A stretch of 64,000 nucleotides of DNA from Halomonas sp. 7T (GTDB lineage Bacteria > Pseudomonadota > Gammaproteobacteria > Pseudomonadales > Halomonadaceae): the NCBI RefSeq assembly GCF_025643255.1, contig NZ_CP087112.1:682001-746000 (forward strand). The letters run 5' to 3'. The translations under genes were made by a program, and so were the position numbers. Shown here in pieces: positions 37,542-45,900 of this stretch. The notes beneath the pieces were generated by a model. The model had not been told where the DNA came from and made no database searches. It saw nothing but the letters and a program-made list of their open reading frames with translations. Each line of letters begins with the position of its first letter. The first letter of the stretch is position 1.

Positions 37542-37672
37542 TTTTCTTTCTCCTGAAGGGTTAGCGCACATTCCATGCTGTCTCTCGCTCTTGAATAAAA
37601 CATCGCATCCTAAAGAGCCGCCGGTGCAATAGCAACGATAAGTCGCGCGCGCTCATGCCCTCTCGTCTGCTT

Positions 37673-37711
37673 TGTAAGTTATTTCTTACATGCTGTCAGA
37701 CATCTCTTACA
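37673..37711. promoter_or_regulatory. TGTAAG / CTTACA half-sites
   Basis: tgtaag (37673-37678), spacer ttattt, cttaca (37685-37690), and a second cttaca at 37706-37711, exactly 21 bp after the first. The symmetry and two-turn spacing suggest binding sites for a dimeric regulator upstream of the minus-strand membrane-protein gene. No regulator is assigned. Confidence 0.35.
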
Positions 37712-37744
37712 AAATTAACCCTGTGTCCGGCGTAGCTCCCATGA

Positions 37745-37942
37745 AGCGGGCGTTTCTACCTTTCAGAGCTAGGGCTGGTGGCCATTGATGCCAGTGTTTC
37801 GCCGCGCACGACTCGTAATTTAGAAGCCACCAACCCAACGCTGAACGATGACCTGCGTGCGGAAGAGCAACGCTTAAAAGACGATATCGACATTCCGGTG
37901 TTTCCCGTGGCCGTATTTGGCATCGCTACACGTTTTAATTAG
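37745..37942 (+). pseudogene. 3' remnant of an unidentified gene
   Basis: A plus-strand frame without start codon, running from just after a TGA at 37742 to TAG at 37940-37942. It encodes about 65 residues with normal codon use and protein-like composition (YLSELGLVAIDASVSPRTTR; LRAEEQRLKDDIDIPVFPVA; FGIATRFN). There is no ribosome-binding site and no matching upstream coding region, so it looks like the preserved C-terminus of a gene lost by deletion or recombination. The family was not recognised. Confidence 0.5.
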
Positions 37943-38192
37943 CAAGCTTAACGGCTTGGTATTGAGAGTCAGGTTTCTGAGTAGTCGTTGGGACTACCCG
38001 GAAACATGTTACCCGTAAAAGTGAAAACGCCGCAGAATAAGCGCTTGTTTGTAAAAATAAGCGCTAGCGGTTGTGATAAATTGGTGGATTCAAAACACTT
38101 CTTATTAAAACGCTGCCTGATTCCTGCCTGTGTCATTTTTGTTGTCACTATTTGGCGTTCATTGGCAAACTAACATACTGAGGTAAGTGACG

Positions 38193-39389
38193 ATGGTGAC
38201 CGTTACCCGCGATCCAGAGCGTTATCGTGTGTTTCCAGGGGATGGCTTTGATGGCGTGGGGCTGGTAGAAGCCGGCGGTTCCTACGGCACGGGCACACTG
38301 CTTTATGGTGGTCGTGCCGTATTAACCTCCGCCCACGTGCTGGAGGGGGCAGAGGCGGTAACGGTACGCCTGGAAACACCAGCTGGGCGTGTTCATTTGC
38401 CCGCTTCGGCGTATGGCCTACATCCGCGTTACGATACGTTCCAGAACAACAGTGATCTGGCGCTGTTATGGCTAAGCGAACCCGCACCTTATAGTGTTGA
38501 GCGCAGCACGCTTTATCGTTATGGCGATGAGTTAGGCAGTATTATCTCGTTAGTGGGTTACGGCCTAACGGGGGAAGGCGCTGGCGGCTATGTGGAAAAC
38601 GGGCGCGAAGGGCCTGTGAAGCGCATGGCGGCTAATCGTTTTGATACGACGGGTGAGGCGTTGAAAGACACCTTTGGGCAGGGGATCAATTGGGACCCGT
38701 TGCCAGGCTCGCAGTTGATTATCGATTTTGATAACGGTAGCAGCGCTAATGATGCGCTGGGCGCGCTGATGGGCCTGCATGATACGGGGCTGGGCAGCGC
38801 AGAAGGGATGATTGCGCCAGGTGACAGTGGGGGACCCGCGTTTATAGGCGATAAGGTGGCGGGTATCGCGACCTATACCGCGTCGTTAAGCCGCAACGGT
38901 CAACGTCCGGACGTGAATAGCAGCCCAGACAGTAGCTTCGGTGAAATTGCGGGTTTTCAGCGTGTTAGCTTTTACCAGCAGTGGATCGATCAAGCGCTTC
39001 GTCAAGCAGACCCTAATGCGCCCAGCCGGCCAGAGGATGTTGCTACTTCAATAGTTGAGGGTGATGAAGGGACTCAACTGATCTATTTCTTGTTGGAATT
39101 TACTGGCCAGCGCGACGATCCAGATCAATGGTTAAGCGTTGATTTTGCCACGCGAGATGGCACCGCTACAGCAGGGGAGGACTACTTGGCAGTCGCGGAT
39201 ACGCTCATTCTTTATCCTGGTGAAACTCAAGCCACTATTGCTGTAGAGATCATTGGGGATGATGTACCAGAGCCGGATGAAACGTTCTACCTGGATGTGT
39301 TTAATCCGGTCGGCGGCAGTTTTGGCGAAGGCGTTGCCCAGTTAACGGCCATGCGCACCATTGTTGATGATGATGGCTGGATTGCGTAA
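38193..39389 (+). CDS. Trypsin-like serine protease with Calx-beta domain
   Basis: Protein of 398 residues. The chymotrypsin-fold triad is visible: His48 in LTSAHVLEGA, Asp88 in NNSDLALLWL, Ser212 in APGDSGGPAF. After about residue 280 comes one Calx-beta domain (YLAVADTLILYPGETQATIA; IGDDVPEPDETFYLDVFNPV), a calcium-binding module common in extracellular proteins. There is no Sec signal peptide or lipobox, yet both domains are typical of exported proteins; the C-terminus (TIVDDDGWIA) may be a type I secretion signal. ATG 38193 follows GAGG; GTG 38187 is possible. It lies among the surface-protein genes and could process or be co-exported with the large surface protein (inference). Confidence 0.85.
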   Translation: MVTVTRDPERYRVFPGDGFDGVGLVEAGGSYGTGTLLYGGRAVLTSAHVLEGAEAVTVRLETPAGRVHLPASAYGLHPRYDTFQNNSDLALLWLSEPAPYSVERSTLYRYGDELGSIISLVGYGLTGEGAGGYVENGREGPVKRMAANRFDTTGEALKDTFGQGINWDPLPGSQLIIDFDNGSSANDALGALMGLHDTGLGSAEGMIAPGDSGGPAFIGDKVAGIATYTASLSRNGQRPDVNSSPDSSFGEIAGFQRVSFYQQWIDQALRQADPNAPSRPEDVATSIVEGDEGTQLIYFLLEFTGQRDDPDQWLSVDFATRDGTATAGEDYLAVADTLILYPGETQATIAVEIIGDDVPEPDETFYLDVFNPVGGSFGEGVAQLTAMRTIVDDDGWIA

Positions 39390-39474
39390 AGCGCTACCGG
39401 TAGGGTGCTATTTTACCGGCCGATGCGAATTCAGTAGAATATTGCGCTTATATTAGGCGACAAGCGGGAACATA

Positions 39475-40089
39475 ATGCCGAAACTGCCCAAAAGCGTTGT
39501 CATTGAAGGCCGTCGTTATCCAACCTGGGCGTTGAGTTCCCGGGCGCGGGAACAGCTAGTCAATTTGCACCTCGTCGATGCGCATATAGCTGAGCTACGC
39601 CAGCGCCTGGCGTTATATAGCGCTGCTTACCAGCAGGGCCGTGCGTCTCTCCGTCAAGCGCTTTCTGAACCCACAGGCTCTGAACAGGTGCTACCTGAGC
39701 GTGCCCCGCCGAAAGAAGCTCCTGCTGTTGAACAGCGCTATTTCTGGCATATTCTGCCGCTAGCGTGGGGCAAGGCGAACTTTCCTATGCAAACCTCTGT
39801 CCTAAATTTGCACGCTATTGGGGCAGGTGGCTATTACCAAGAGGGCGACCAGCTGCTGCTCTATGTAAAAGGTTACGGCGTTGTGGGTTGGGGAGCCGTA
39901 GAAGCGAATACCCCGACGGAGCAACTGTTATCATTACGCTTTCAGGCTGCTTCGCTTGATGATGCGTTGCCAGCAAGCGCTCTGAAGGCGTTTTCACTGC
40001 GTCACCCTAATCGTGCTTCTCAACAGTTGCCTAAAAGCGCTGATGTTGAGGGTTTACTAGCTGAATTAGCAGCTCTACCTGCTGCTTAA
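39475..40089 (+). CDS. DUF6447-like coiled-coil domain fused to an unknown, possibly PUA-like, domain
   Basis: Protein of 204 residues. Residues 1-65 repeat the small-protein plan: KSVVIEGRRYPTWALSSRAR, then EQLVNLHLVDAHIAELRQRL and an Ala/Gln helix. A Pro/Glu-rich linker (about 68-85) leads to a C-terminal domain of about 115 residues with FWHILPLAWGKANFPMQTS and the beta-rich LLLYVKGYGVVGWGAVEANT. That pattern recalls PUA/EVE-like beta barrels, but no family is certain. It lies between the protease and the second small DUF6447-like gene. No signal peptide. Confidence 0.7.
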   Translation: MPKLPKSVVIEGRRYPTWALSSRAREQLVNLHLVDAHIAELRQRLALYSAAYQQGRASLRQALSEPTGSEQVLPERAPPKEAPAVEQRYFWHILPLAWGKANFPMQTSVLNLHAIGAGGYYQEGDQLLLYVKGYGVVGWGAVEANTPTEQLLSLRFQAASLDDALPASALKAFSLRHPNRASQQLPKSADVEGLLAELAALPAA

Positions 40090-40188
40090 CAAACCCTCTG
40101 TATTGGGTGGGCGCTGTCAGCAATCAGCAGCGGGCAAAGCTGTTATAATCCTATTTCACTTTTTATTGCTAATTGAAGGGAGCTTTAC

Positions 40189-40401
40189 ATGGCGAAGGAT
40201 CAATCAAAAACCGTTACGATTGATGGTCGCGAATATAATTTGGCCGATCTGTCTGAAAACGCTCGTAATCAGCTGCTTAACCTGCGTGTTACTGACCAAG
40301 AAGTTCAGCGTTTGAATCAGCAGCTAGCGATTGCCCAAACAGCGCGTACTGCTTATGCCAACGCGCTGAAGAAAGAGCTGCCTGAGCAGAAAACACACTA
40401 A
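40189..40401 (+). CDS. Small coiled-coil protein, DUF6447-like, paralogue 2
   Basis: Protein of 70 residues, clearly paralogous to the 35191 product: KTVTIDGREYNLADLSENAR, NQLLNLRVTDQEVQRLNQQL, then LAIAQTARTAYANALKKELP. The QLAIAQTAR segment is identical and the DNA is also very similar there, indicating fairly recent duplication or strong constraint. GAAGGGAG precedes the ATG. A terminator very like that after paralogue 1 follows. Function unknown. Confidence 0.75.
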   Translation: MAKDQSKTVTIDGREYNLADLSENARNQLLNLRVTDQEVQRLNQQLAIAQTARTAYANALKKELPEQKTH

Positions 40402-40435
40402 TCGACCGTAGATACCAAGGTCGCGTTAGCGCGTT

Positions 40436-40462
40436 TACAAACCCCACCTTGGTGGGGTTTTG
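40436..40462 (+). terminator. Rho-independent terminator after DUF6447-like paralogue 2
   Basis: AACCCCACC, tt, GGTGGGGTT and TTG. It is nearly the same hairpin sequence as the one at 35401-35427. Confidence 0.85.
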
Positions 40463-40590
40463 TTGTTTCAGGAACGTAAAAAAGTGTCTGCTCCCCCGTT
40501 ATGGTGCTTTAGGTTGTATTAGCTCTCCATAATGGTTAAATATAGTAAGGCTTGTAATACTTAGGTTTTCTACGCGTGGGGAGCTGGTAC

Positions 40591-42009
40591 ATGGCGTTTC
40601 CGAATATTCTTCACCATGGCGGGGCGGGTGGCGTCACCGGCAGCTGTCATCAGTTAATCGCCAATGATGAGGCGTCACTGTTAATTGATTGCGGTCTGTT
40701 CCAGGGTGAAGATGCCGCCGCCGACAGCTTTCAGCAGTTGGAGGTGGGGTTTGATATCTCCACGGTGAAGGCATTGGTAGTGACCCATGTGCATATCGAC
40801 CATATTGGCCGCTTGCCCTATTTGCTAGCCGCGGGATTTGAGGGGCCGATTATTTGCTCTGAACCCACGGCGCTGCTGCTGCCGCTGGTGATTGAGGATG
40901 CGTTAAAGATTGGCTTTACCCGTAATGCGCGTTTAATCGAGCAATTTCAGCAGCGGGTGCAGGCGCAGTTAGTGCCGGTGGATTACGCGCACTGGCACAC
41001 GGTGGTAGACGATTCGGCGCTGCGTATGCGGTTAAAGCTTAAGCGGGCTGGGCACATTTTAGGCTCTAGCTTCGTGGAGGTCGCGCTTAACGATCGTGTG
41101 CTGGGCCAAAAGCAGCGAGTAGTATTTTCAGGCGATTTAGGGGCGCCTGGCTCGCCGTTGCTGCCTGCGCCTAAGTCGCCTTCAAAGGCGGATGTGTTGG
41201 TGCTGGAATCGACTTACGGCGACAGGCTGCATCAGCACCGCCGTGAACGGGCGAACACGTTGAGGCGTGCTATCGAGCGTGCCTTAGAGAATCAAGGTAC
41301 GGTGATTATTCCTGCGTTTAGCGTTGGGCGTACCCAGGAGCTGCTGTATGAGCTGGAGGGTATTATCCATAGCGCTGGCCGTCAGCATGCTTTGTGGCAT
41401 TCGCTGGAAATTATTGTCGATTCGCCGTTGGCAGCGCGGTTTACCAAGGTGTACCGCTCGCTGAAGCCGTATTGGGATAACGAAGCCCATCAGCGTCTGC
41501 GCGCCGGGCGCCATCCGCTCAATTTCGCCAACCTGTACACGGTGGATGACCACACTATCCATGAGCAAACCGTGCGCTATTTAGCCGAAAGCGGGCGGCC
41601 TGCAGTGGTAATTGCGGCTAGCGGTATGTGCGCAGGCGGGCGCGTGGTGAATTATTTGAAAGCGATGCTGGGCGATGCCCGCCATCAGGTGCTGTTTGTG
41701 GGTTACCAGGGTGCTGGCACGCCAGGGCGCGATATTCAGCGCTACGGCCCGCAAGGTGGCTGGGTGACGCTCGACGGTGAGCGCTACGATATTCGTGCCG
41801 GGGTCACCACCATTAGCGGCTACTCCGCTCATGCCGACCAACAGGATTTGCTCAACTTTATTAAACGTATGCGCCAGTGGCCTAAGGAGATTCGTCTTGT
41901 GCATGGCGACGACTCGGCCCGCCAAGCGTTGAAAGGGTCTATTGAAGCAATGGCGGCGAAGCATCATCGCTCGGTGGTGGTGAGCTTACCCGATAGCTTT
42001 TCATCTTGA
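40591..42009 (+). CDS. MBL-fold / beta-CASP metallo-hydrolase (RNA-processing type)
   Basis: Protein of 472 residues from ATG 40591 (GGGGAG upstream). Metal motif THVHIDHIGRLPYL (His66, His68, Asp70, His71), later HILGSSF and SGDLGAP; beta-CASP signature blocks VIIPAFSVGRTQELLYELEG and IAASGMCAGGRVVNYL; C-terminal RMMBL-like block TISGYSAHADQQDLLNFI. Such proteins are usually nucleases acting on RNA (YSH1/CPSF73-like). It is monocistronic in appearance, about 190 nt after the preceding gene, and its relation to the surface genes is unclear. Confidence 0.88.
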   Translation: MAFPNILHHGGAGGVTGSCHQLIANDEASLLIDCGLFQGEDAAADSFQQLEVGFDISTVKALVVTHVHIDHIGRLPYLLAAGFEGPIICSEPTALLLPLVIEDALKIGFTRNARLIEQFQQRVQAQLVPVDYAHWHTVVDDSALRMRLKLKRAGHILGSSFVEVALNDRVLGQKQRVVFSGDLGAPGSPLLPAPKSPSKADVLVLESTYGDRLHQHRRERANTLRRAIERALENQGTVIIPAFSVGRTQELLYELEGIIHSAGRQHALWHSLEIIVDSPLAARFTKVYRSLKPYWDNEAHQRLRAGRHPLNFANLYTVDDHTIHEQTVRYLAESGRPAVVIAASGMCAGGRVVNYLKAMLGDARHQVLFVGYQGAGTPGRDIQRYGPQGGWVTLDGERYDIRAGVTTISGYSAHADQQDLLNFIKRMRQWPKEIRLVHGDDSARQALKGSIEAMAAKHHRSVVVSLPDSFSS

Positions 42010-42140
42010 GATTGCTTCGTCGCAGGCTCCTCGTAATGACACGGGTAGATGTCCTCTAGCCTGACACTATGGCGGAGCATTACCTAACTCTTGGGTGTGC
42101 TATTATCCGCAGCTTTCATGCCCTGGTCAGGTTGTTCACT

Positions 42141-43397
42141 ATGCTGAGTCATCTTGCTTCTCGTGAAGAGCGGGTGCGCTGTTTTATCAGCGGTGCTGTT
42201 TTCCTATTGGGTGCTCTTGCCCTGGTGGTTCCTTCGGGTTACTCCATTGGCGCAGCTTTGTTGGTGCTGGCCAGTGCGGTGTGGGGCCGCTCTGTTTTTC
42301 CGCTCTCTGCTCAAGACCGTTGGATTATTGTGGCGCTGGTTACGTACGGCGTCGTTGTTGGCGGGCTGTCGATGCTTGACCATGGCTCGAAAGGGTTTGA
42401 TCGCCCGGTGCGCTTTTTGCTAGCGGTGCCGGTTTTGCTACTTGTGCTGCGTTTTCCACCGCGCCAGGCATGGCTGTGGGCCGGGTTAGCCATTGGGGCT
42501 ATTGGCGCGGGCAGTTGGGGGATGTGGCAGAAGCTGGTGGAGGGAGCGGAGCGTGCAGACGGGCATTTGCAAGTTATCCAGTTTGGTAACTTGAGCATGT
42601 TAATGGGCGTGCTGTGTTTGGCAGGATTGGGCTGGGCGGTAGTTCAGCGTCAACGTGCACTGTGGGTAGTCTTGTTGTTATTAGGCGCGCTGTTGGGCAT
42701 GGTCGGCTCGCTGATGTCGGGTAGCCGAGGAGGCTGGATTGGTCTGCCGGTGATCGCTTTTGTCCTCTATCGTGGTTATGGCCGCCAGCTGGCAACCTCC
42801 GTAAAACTGATAGCCGTGGGTGTGATGCTGACCATCGTGACGACGGTATATCTACTGCCGCAAACCGGTGTGCAGCCTCGAATCCAAGCGGCGGTTAATG
42901 ATATTAGCCTGTATGTGTCGGGCGGCGAGCGGAATACCTCGCTGGGCCTGCGTTTTGAAATGTGGCGCGGCGCAGCGCAGCTGATTAGCGAACGGCCGCT
43001 GCTTGGTTGGGGAGAGACGGGCTATTACGAGGGGCAGGTGGCGCTTGCTGAACAGGGGGCCGTTACCCAGATGGTCACAGAGTTTGACCATGCGCATAAC
43101 GAGTTTATCGATGTACTAGCGAAGCAGGGGCTGGTGGGGCTGGCTGCGCTGTTGCTGCTTTATATGGTGCCGCTTAAGGTCTTTGCCCCAGGGCTGCTGC
43201 ATCCAGACCTTCATGTTCGGGCGTTGGCGGTGGCGGGAACACTTCTGCCTGTGGCGTACATTGATTTTGGGTTATCGCAAACATTTTTAGCCCACAACAG
43301 TGGCGCCATGTTTTACGCCTTTTGGCTGGTCGTGCTGTGGGGCAGTTACAGTGCTTCCTGTCGGAAGCACATCACTAAACCGAACGCGGACGGCTAA
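42141..43397 (+). CDS. O-antigen ligase family membrane protein (Wzy/WaaL-like)
   Basis: Polytopic membrane protein of 418 residues with about eleven hydrophobic segments. The large periplasmic loop near residue 290-330 ends in TEFDHAHNEFIDVLAKQGLV, the family motif with the functional His. GSRGGWIGLP in the centre is also typical. ATG 42141 was preferred to 42069 because the upstream extension is not family-like. WaaL joins undecaprenyl-linked polysaccharide to lipid A-core; this is a candidate ligase for the ABC-exported glycan, although a Wzy polymerase or protein O-oligosaccharyltransferase cannot be excluded. Confidence 0.82.
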   Translation: MLSHLASREERVRCFISGAVFLLGALALVVPSGYSIGAALLVLASAVWGRSVFPLSAQDRWIIVALVTYGVVVGGLSMLDHGSKGFDRPVRFLLAVPVLLLVLRFPPRQAWLWAGLAIGAIGAGSWGMWQKLVEGAERADGHLQVIQFGNLSMLMGVLCLAGLGWAVVQRQRALWVVLLLLGALLGMVGSLMSGSRGGWIGLPVIAFVLYRGYGRQLATSVKLIAVGVMLTIVTTVYLLPQTGVQPRIQAAVNDISLYVSGGERNTSLGLRFEMWRGAAQLISERPLLGWGETGYYEGQVALAEQGAVTQMVTEFDHAHNEFIDVLAKQGLVGLAALLLLYMVPLKVFAPGLLHPDLHVRALAVAGTLLPVAYIDFGLSQTFLAHNSGAMFYAFWLVVLWGSYSASCRKHITKPNADG

Positions 43398-43400
43398 ACG

Positions 43401-43988
43401 TTACCAGCCGCCTTGGCCTTCTAACAGGCTGCGGGTGTTGTTGTTCAGGGGCAGCCTAAAATCCGTGCTGCCCAGCACCATAGCATCGCCTGCTCTGACT
43501 ACCCGCGCACTGACATAAACGTAGTCCTGCCCTTGGGCGTAGGTGCCCATCAGGATAGAGCGCGCATTGTGCTGGGCGCTTAAACGCTGTACCTGGCGGG
43601 ATAAAATCAGTTCGCCGACGCTCTCTTCAATAAACATGCTGTCGCGCATTTTGACTTCGCGCACCTGCATGCCTTCTCTCGCCAGGGCAGAGGCCATGAG
43701 TTCAGAGCTAATTCGGCCAAGCGTTGAGGATTGGCTGAGGTTGTCGATGCTGACAAACGTCGCTGCGATCATCGGGCTGTAACGAGTGATGTCTGGGTTG
43801 CTTGCCACCATTTGGCTAGCGGCGGCGTGGACTAGCTCAGAAAGGTCGGGCTCAGGCGGCGGTGCTTGGGTGTTAGTGTTGCCAAAGTTGGCGCATCCTG
43901 CCAGTAACAGCGTGACCACTATCAGCAGTAAAGAGCGGGTGCGGCGCGCTAAACTGCGCCCGAAAGTGACAGTCGAAGATAAAAACAT
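43401..43988 (-). CDS. FlgO-family outer-membrane lipoprotein
   Basis: Lipoprotein of 195 residues: basic N-terminus, hydrophobic LLLIVVTLLL and lipobox LAGC. The body contains FlgO-family blocks (DLSELVHAAASQMVASNPDI; SSTLGRISSELMASALAREG; GTYAQGQDYVYVSARVVRAG). In Vibrio, FlgO is an outer-membrane protein needed for flagellar stability and motility. ATG 43988 was chosen because it gives a proper lipoprotein signal; the frame is open to 44129 through the neighbouring gene. It follows another lipoprotein gene by 4 nt and is convergent with the ligase gene. Confidence 0.75.
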   Translation of the reverse strand: MFLSSTVTFGRSLARRTRSLLLIVVTLLLAGCANFGNTNTQAPPPEPDLSELVHAAASQMVASNPDITRYSPMIAATFVSIDNLSQSSTLGRISSELMASALAREGMQVREVKMRDSMFIEESVGELILSRQVQRLSAQHNARSILMGTYAQGQDYVYVSARVVRAGDAMVLGSTDFRLPLNNNTRSLLEGQGGW

Positions 43989-43992
43989 AGCG

Positions 43993-44730
43993 TTACCAAT
44001 TATCGGTGATGGAAACAGTGGGCGTAATAGGCGCTTGGGGAACGCGATGCGGAGCGTAGTGGCGACGATCTCCCGCATTGATGTAGTAGATATTCGAGGA
44101 GGAGTAGAGAATTCGATCTTCCTCGACAATTTGCGTGGTCACGATAATTTCTTCATTGCTGGTATGGGTCCAGCTGCCGCTAGTGGTGTCTGCTAAAACG
44201 CCGGCGGGAATAAGCCCTAAGGCAGGTTCGCTCCACTGGTTAAACGGGATAGTCGCCACGGCGACCCCTGCCGTTAATGCGGTGAAGGCGCCAACGGGCG
44301 GGCGAATAAACCCGCGATCACGGTGCTCGACGACTTCCACATCAATTTGGATGGTGGCGCCACCTGCTCGGGGCTGAGTGGTTACGCTGCCCCCGCGGGA
44401 AACTAGTTCGCTGGTCAGCAGTGTGCGAAAGCCACGCTCGAATTCGCCGCCGCTGTAGGCGCTGAGATAGGCGTGCTCTTTAGCGGGAATGTGTAAATCC
44501 CTAAAGCGCACGCGCTCGCTACGCAGAATGCCGCTGGCTTCATGCCGGGCAAGCACTTCCCAGTGGTGGGCTGCCTGCATGCGTTGCTGCTCTGTGTAGG
44601 GGTAGGTGGTGGCCACCGGCGCCTGTGAGGTATTGGCATAAAAACAACCGCTGAGCATTAGGCCGGCAAGCCCTACGCTAACAGGGCGTAAAAAACGCAG
44701 GTTAGAGGATGAAATAAAACGATTACGCAC
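43993..44730 (-). CDS. Lipoprotein of unknown function, co-transcribed with the FlgO-like gene
   Basis: Protein of 245 residues with lipoprotein signal (FLRPVSVGLAGLMLSGCFYA; Cys29). A helical region (RMQAAHHWEVLARHEASGIL) is followed by a beta-rich domain (GGATIQIDVEVVEHRDRGFI), a hydrophobic stretch (GAFTALTAGVAVATIPF) and a C-terminal domain (SNEEIIVTTQIVEEDRILYS). GTG start with AAGGA 8 nt upstream. It is 4 nt before the FlgO-like gene, so the products probably act together at the outer membrane. No family recognised; a flagellar/motor role is by association only. Confidence 0.65.
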   Translation of the reverse strand: MRNRFISSSNLRFLRPVSVGLAGLMLSGCFYANTSQAPVATTYPYTEQQRMQAAHHWEVLARHEASGILRSERVRFRDLHIPAKEHAYLSAYSGGEFERGFRTLLTSELVSRGGSVTTQPRAGGATIQIDVEVVEHRDRGFIRPPVGAFTALTAGVAVATIPFNQWSEPALGLIPAGVLADTTSGSWTHTSNEEIIVTTQIVEEDRILYSSSNIYYINAGDRRHYAPHRVPQAPITPTVSITDNW

Positions 44731-44832
44731 CTGATAGTTCCTTCTCGCTACAAAACGGCTTTTGGTAGACTAGTCTGCCACGCTTAGTCTATATCGGCCA
44801 TGAGGTTAAAAACTTAATGAGTAATTGCCCGA

Positions 44833-45900
44833 ATGCTTGAAGATCACCGCGCTGGGCCACGTCATGATTCGCTGCTCACTGCCTATTCAGATGATGATAG
44901 CAATAGCGGTTGGATGATTAGCTACATCGATATAATGACGTTACTAGTAGCGCTCTTCGTGATTATTATTGCCGGGGCTGGGGTCACTAGCCCAACGTGG
45001 AAACCGCAAGAAGAAGCGCCAGAACCACGTTATGATGCTCTGCCCATGCTGGACATACCGTTGCCTATCGAACTTGCCGGTGTGCGTCCTCCGCGTGAAG
45101 GCTTTTATGTAGCGCCCACTCAACCCGGCGAGCTGAGCCAGATGGCCATCAGTGCTGCGTTAGGCGTGGCTGGATTGCCGGAACGCCGTCCATTAGTGGG
45201 GGTGCCGCCCTTATTGGCGCGTGTGATCGCGGAACCTGCGCAGCCTGAAGCGCCTACGATTGAAACGGTAATTGAAGCGGTACTTGATACGGTACTTGAA
45301 ACGGCGCCTGAGACAGTACCTGAGACGGTATTGCCGCGCCCGCTGTTAGCGACGAGCGAGCAGGCAGTGTCGCCATTTGCCGATTATATGGTGCTGCTGA
45401 CCGATCGTCCGCCGGTGAATGTACAAGAGGCAGACGAGATCGTTAGCCATGCGCTGGCGCTGGATGAAGCGCTAGTCGAACGGGTAGAAACGTCGCCTTA
45501 CCTTCCTAACCTGGAAGGCGTTGAAGTGTCGCGCGTTGCCGAAGGTATTAGCCTGCGTGTACAGGATCGGTTGCTGTTTCCATCCGCGGCGGCGGAGCTT
45601 TCAGAAGGCGGCACTTCGCTTGTCAGCAGCCTGCTGGAGACAATACAGCGTTACGATGGTGAGGTGTGGGTAGAAGGGCACTCGGATAGCCAGACGATTA
45701 ATACCCCTGAGTTTTCATCTAACTGGGCGCTTTCCAGTGCACGTGCCATTGCCATCGTAGAGGCGCTTGAAGCGGCTGGCGTAGAACCACAGCGTTTACG
45801 CGCGGTAGGGCTTGCGGCAACGCAGCCGCTAGAAGATAACAGTACCGCAGAAGGGCGTTCACGCAATCGCCGCGTCGAGGTGGTTATTCACGTTGAGTAG
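44833..45900 (+). CDS. MotB-like inner-membrane protein with OmpA peptidoglycan-binding domain
   Basis: Protein of 355 residues. One N-terminal membrane segment (WMISYIDIMTLLVALFVIII) carries an aspartate (Asp33) in the position of the proton-carrying Asp of MotB. A Pro/Glu/Thr-rich periplasmic linker (about 125-165) holds repeats of E-T-V-x-E/D. The C-terminal OmpA domain (about 235-355) has WVEGHSDSQTINTPEFSSNW and RSRNRRVEVVIHV. It is divergent from the two lipoprotein genes. No MotA-like gene is in the window. It may be a stator-like or cell-wall-linking protein. Confidence 0.78.
   Translation: MLEDHRAGPRHDSLLTAYSDDDSNSGWMISYIDIMTLLVALFVIIIAGAGVTSPTWKPQEEAPEPRYDALPMLDIPLPIELAGVRPPREGFYVAPTQPGELSQMAISAALGVAGLPERRPLVGVPPLLARVIAEPAQPEAPTIETVIEAVLDTVLETAPETVPETVLPRPLLATSEQAVSPFADYMVLLTDRPPVNVQEADEIVSHALALDEALVERVETSPYLPNLEGVEVSRVAEGISLRVQDRLLFPSAAAELSEGGTSLVSSLLETIQRYDGEVWVEGHSDSQTINTPEFSSNWALSSARAIAIVEALEAAGVEPQRLRAVGLAATQPLEDNSTAEGRSRNRRVEVVIHVE

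Larger units (their letters stand above)
37542..38192. other. Gene-poor interval with a coding remnant and repeats
   Basis: About 650 nt with no intact gene. It contains the inverted repeat and extra half-site at 37673-37711 and a truncated coding remnant at 37745-37942; the rest shows nothing recognisable. Confidence 0.6.

Noticed and set aside
37988..38173. 61-codon plus-strand frame before the protease gene
   Set aside because: No ribosome-binding site, no family features, and composition not gene-like.
44135..44377. 80-codon plus-strand frame inside the lipoprotein gene
   Set aside because: Antisense shadow without supporting signals.
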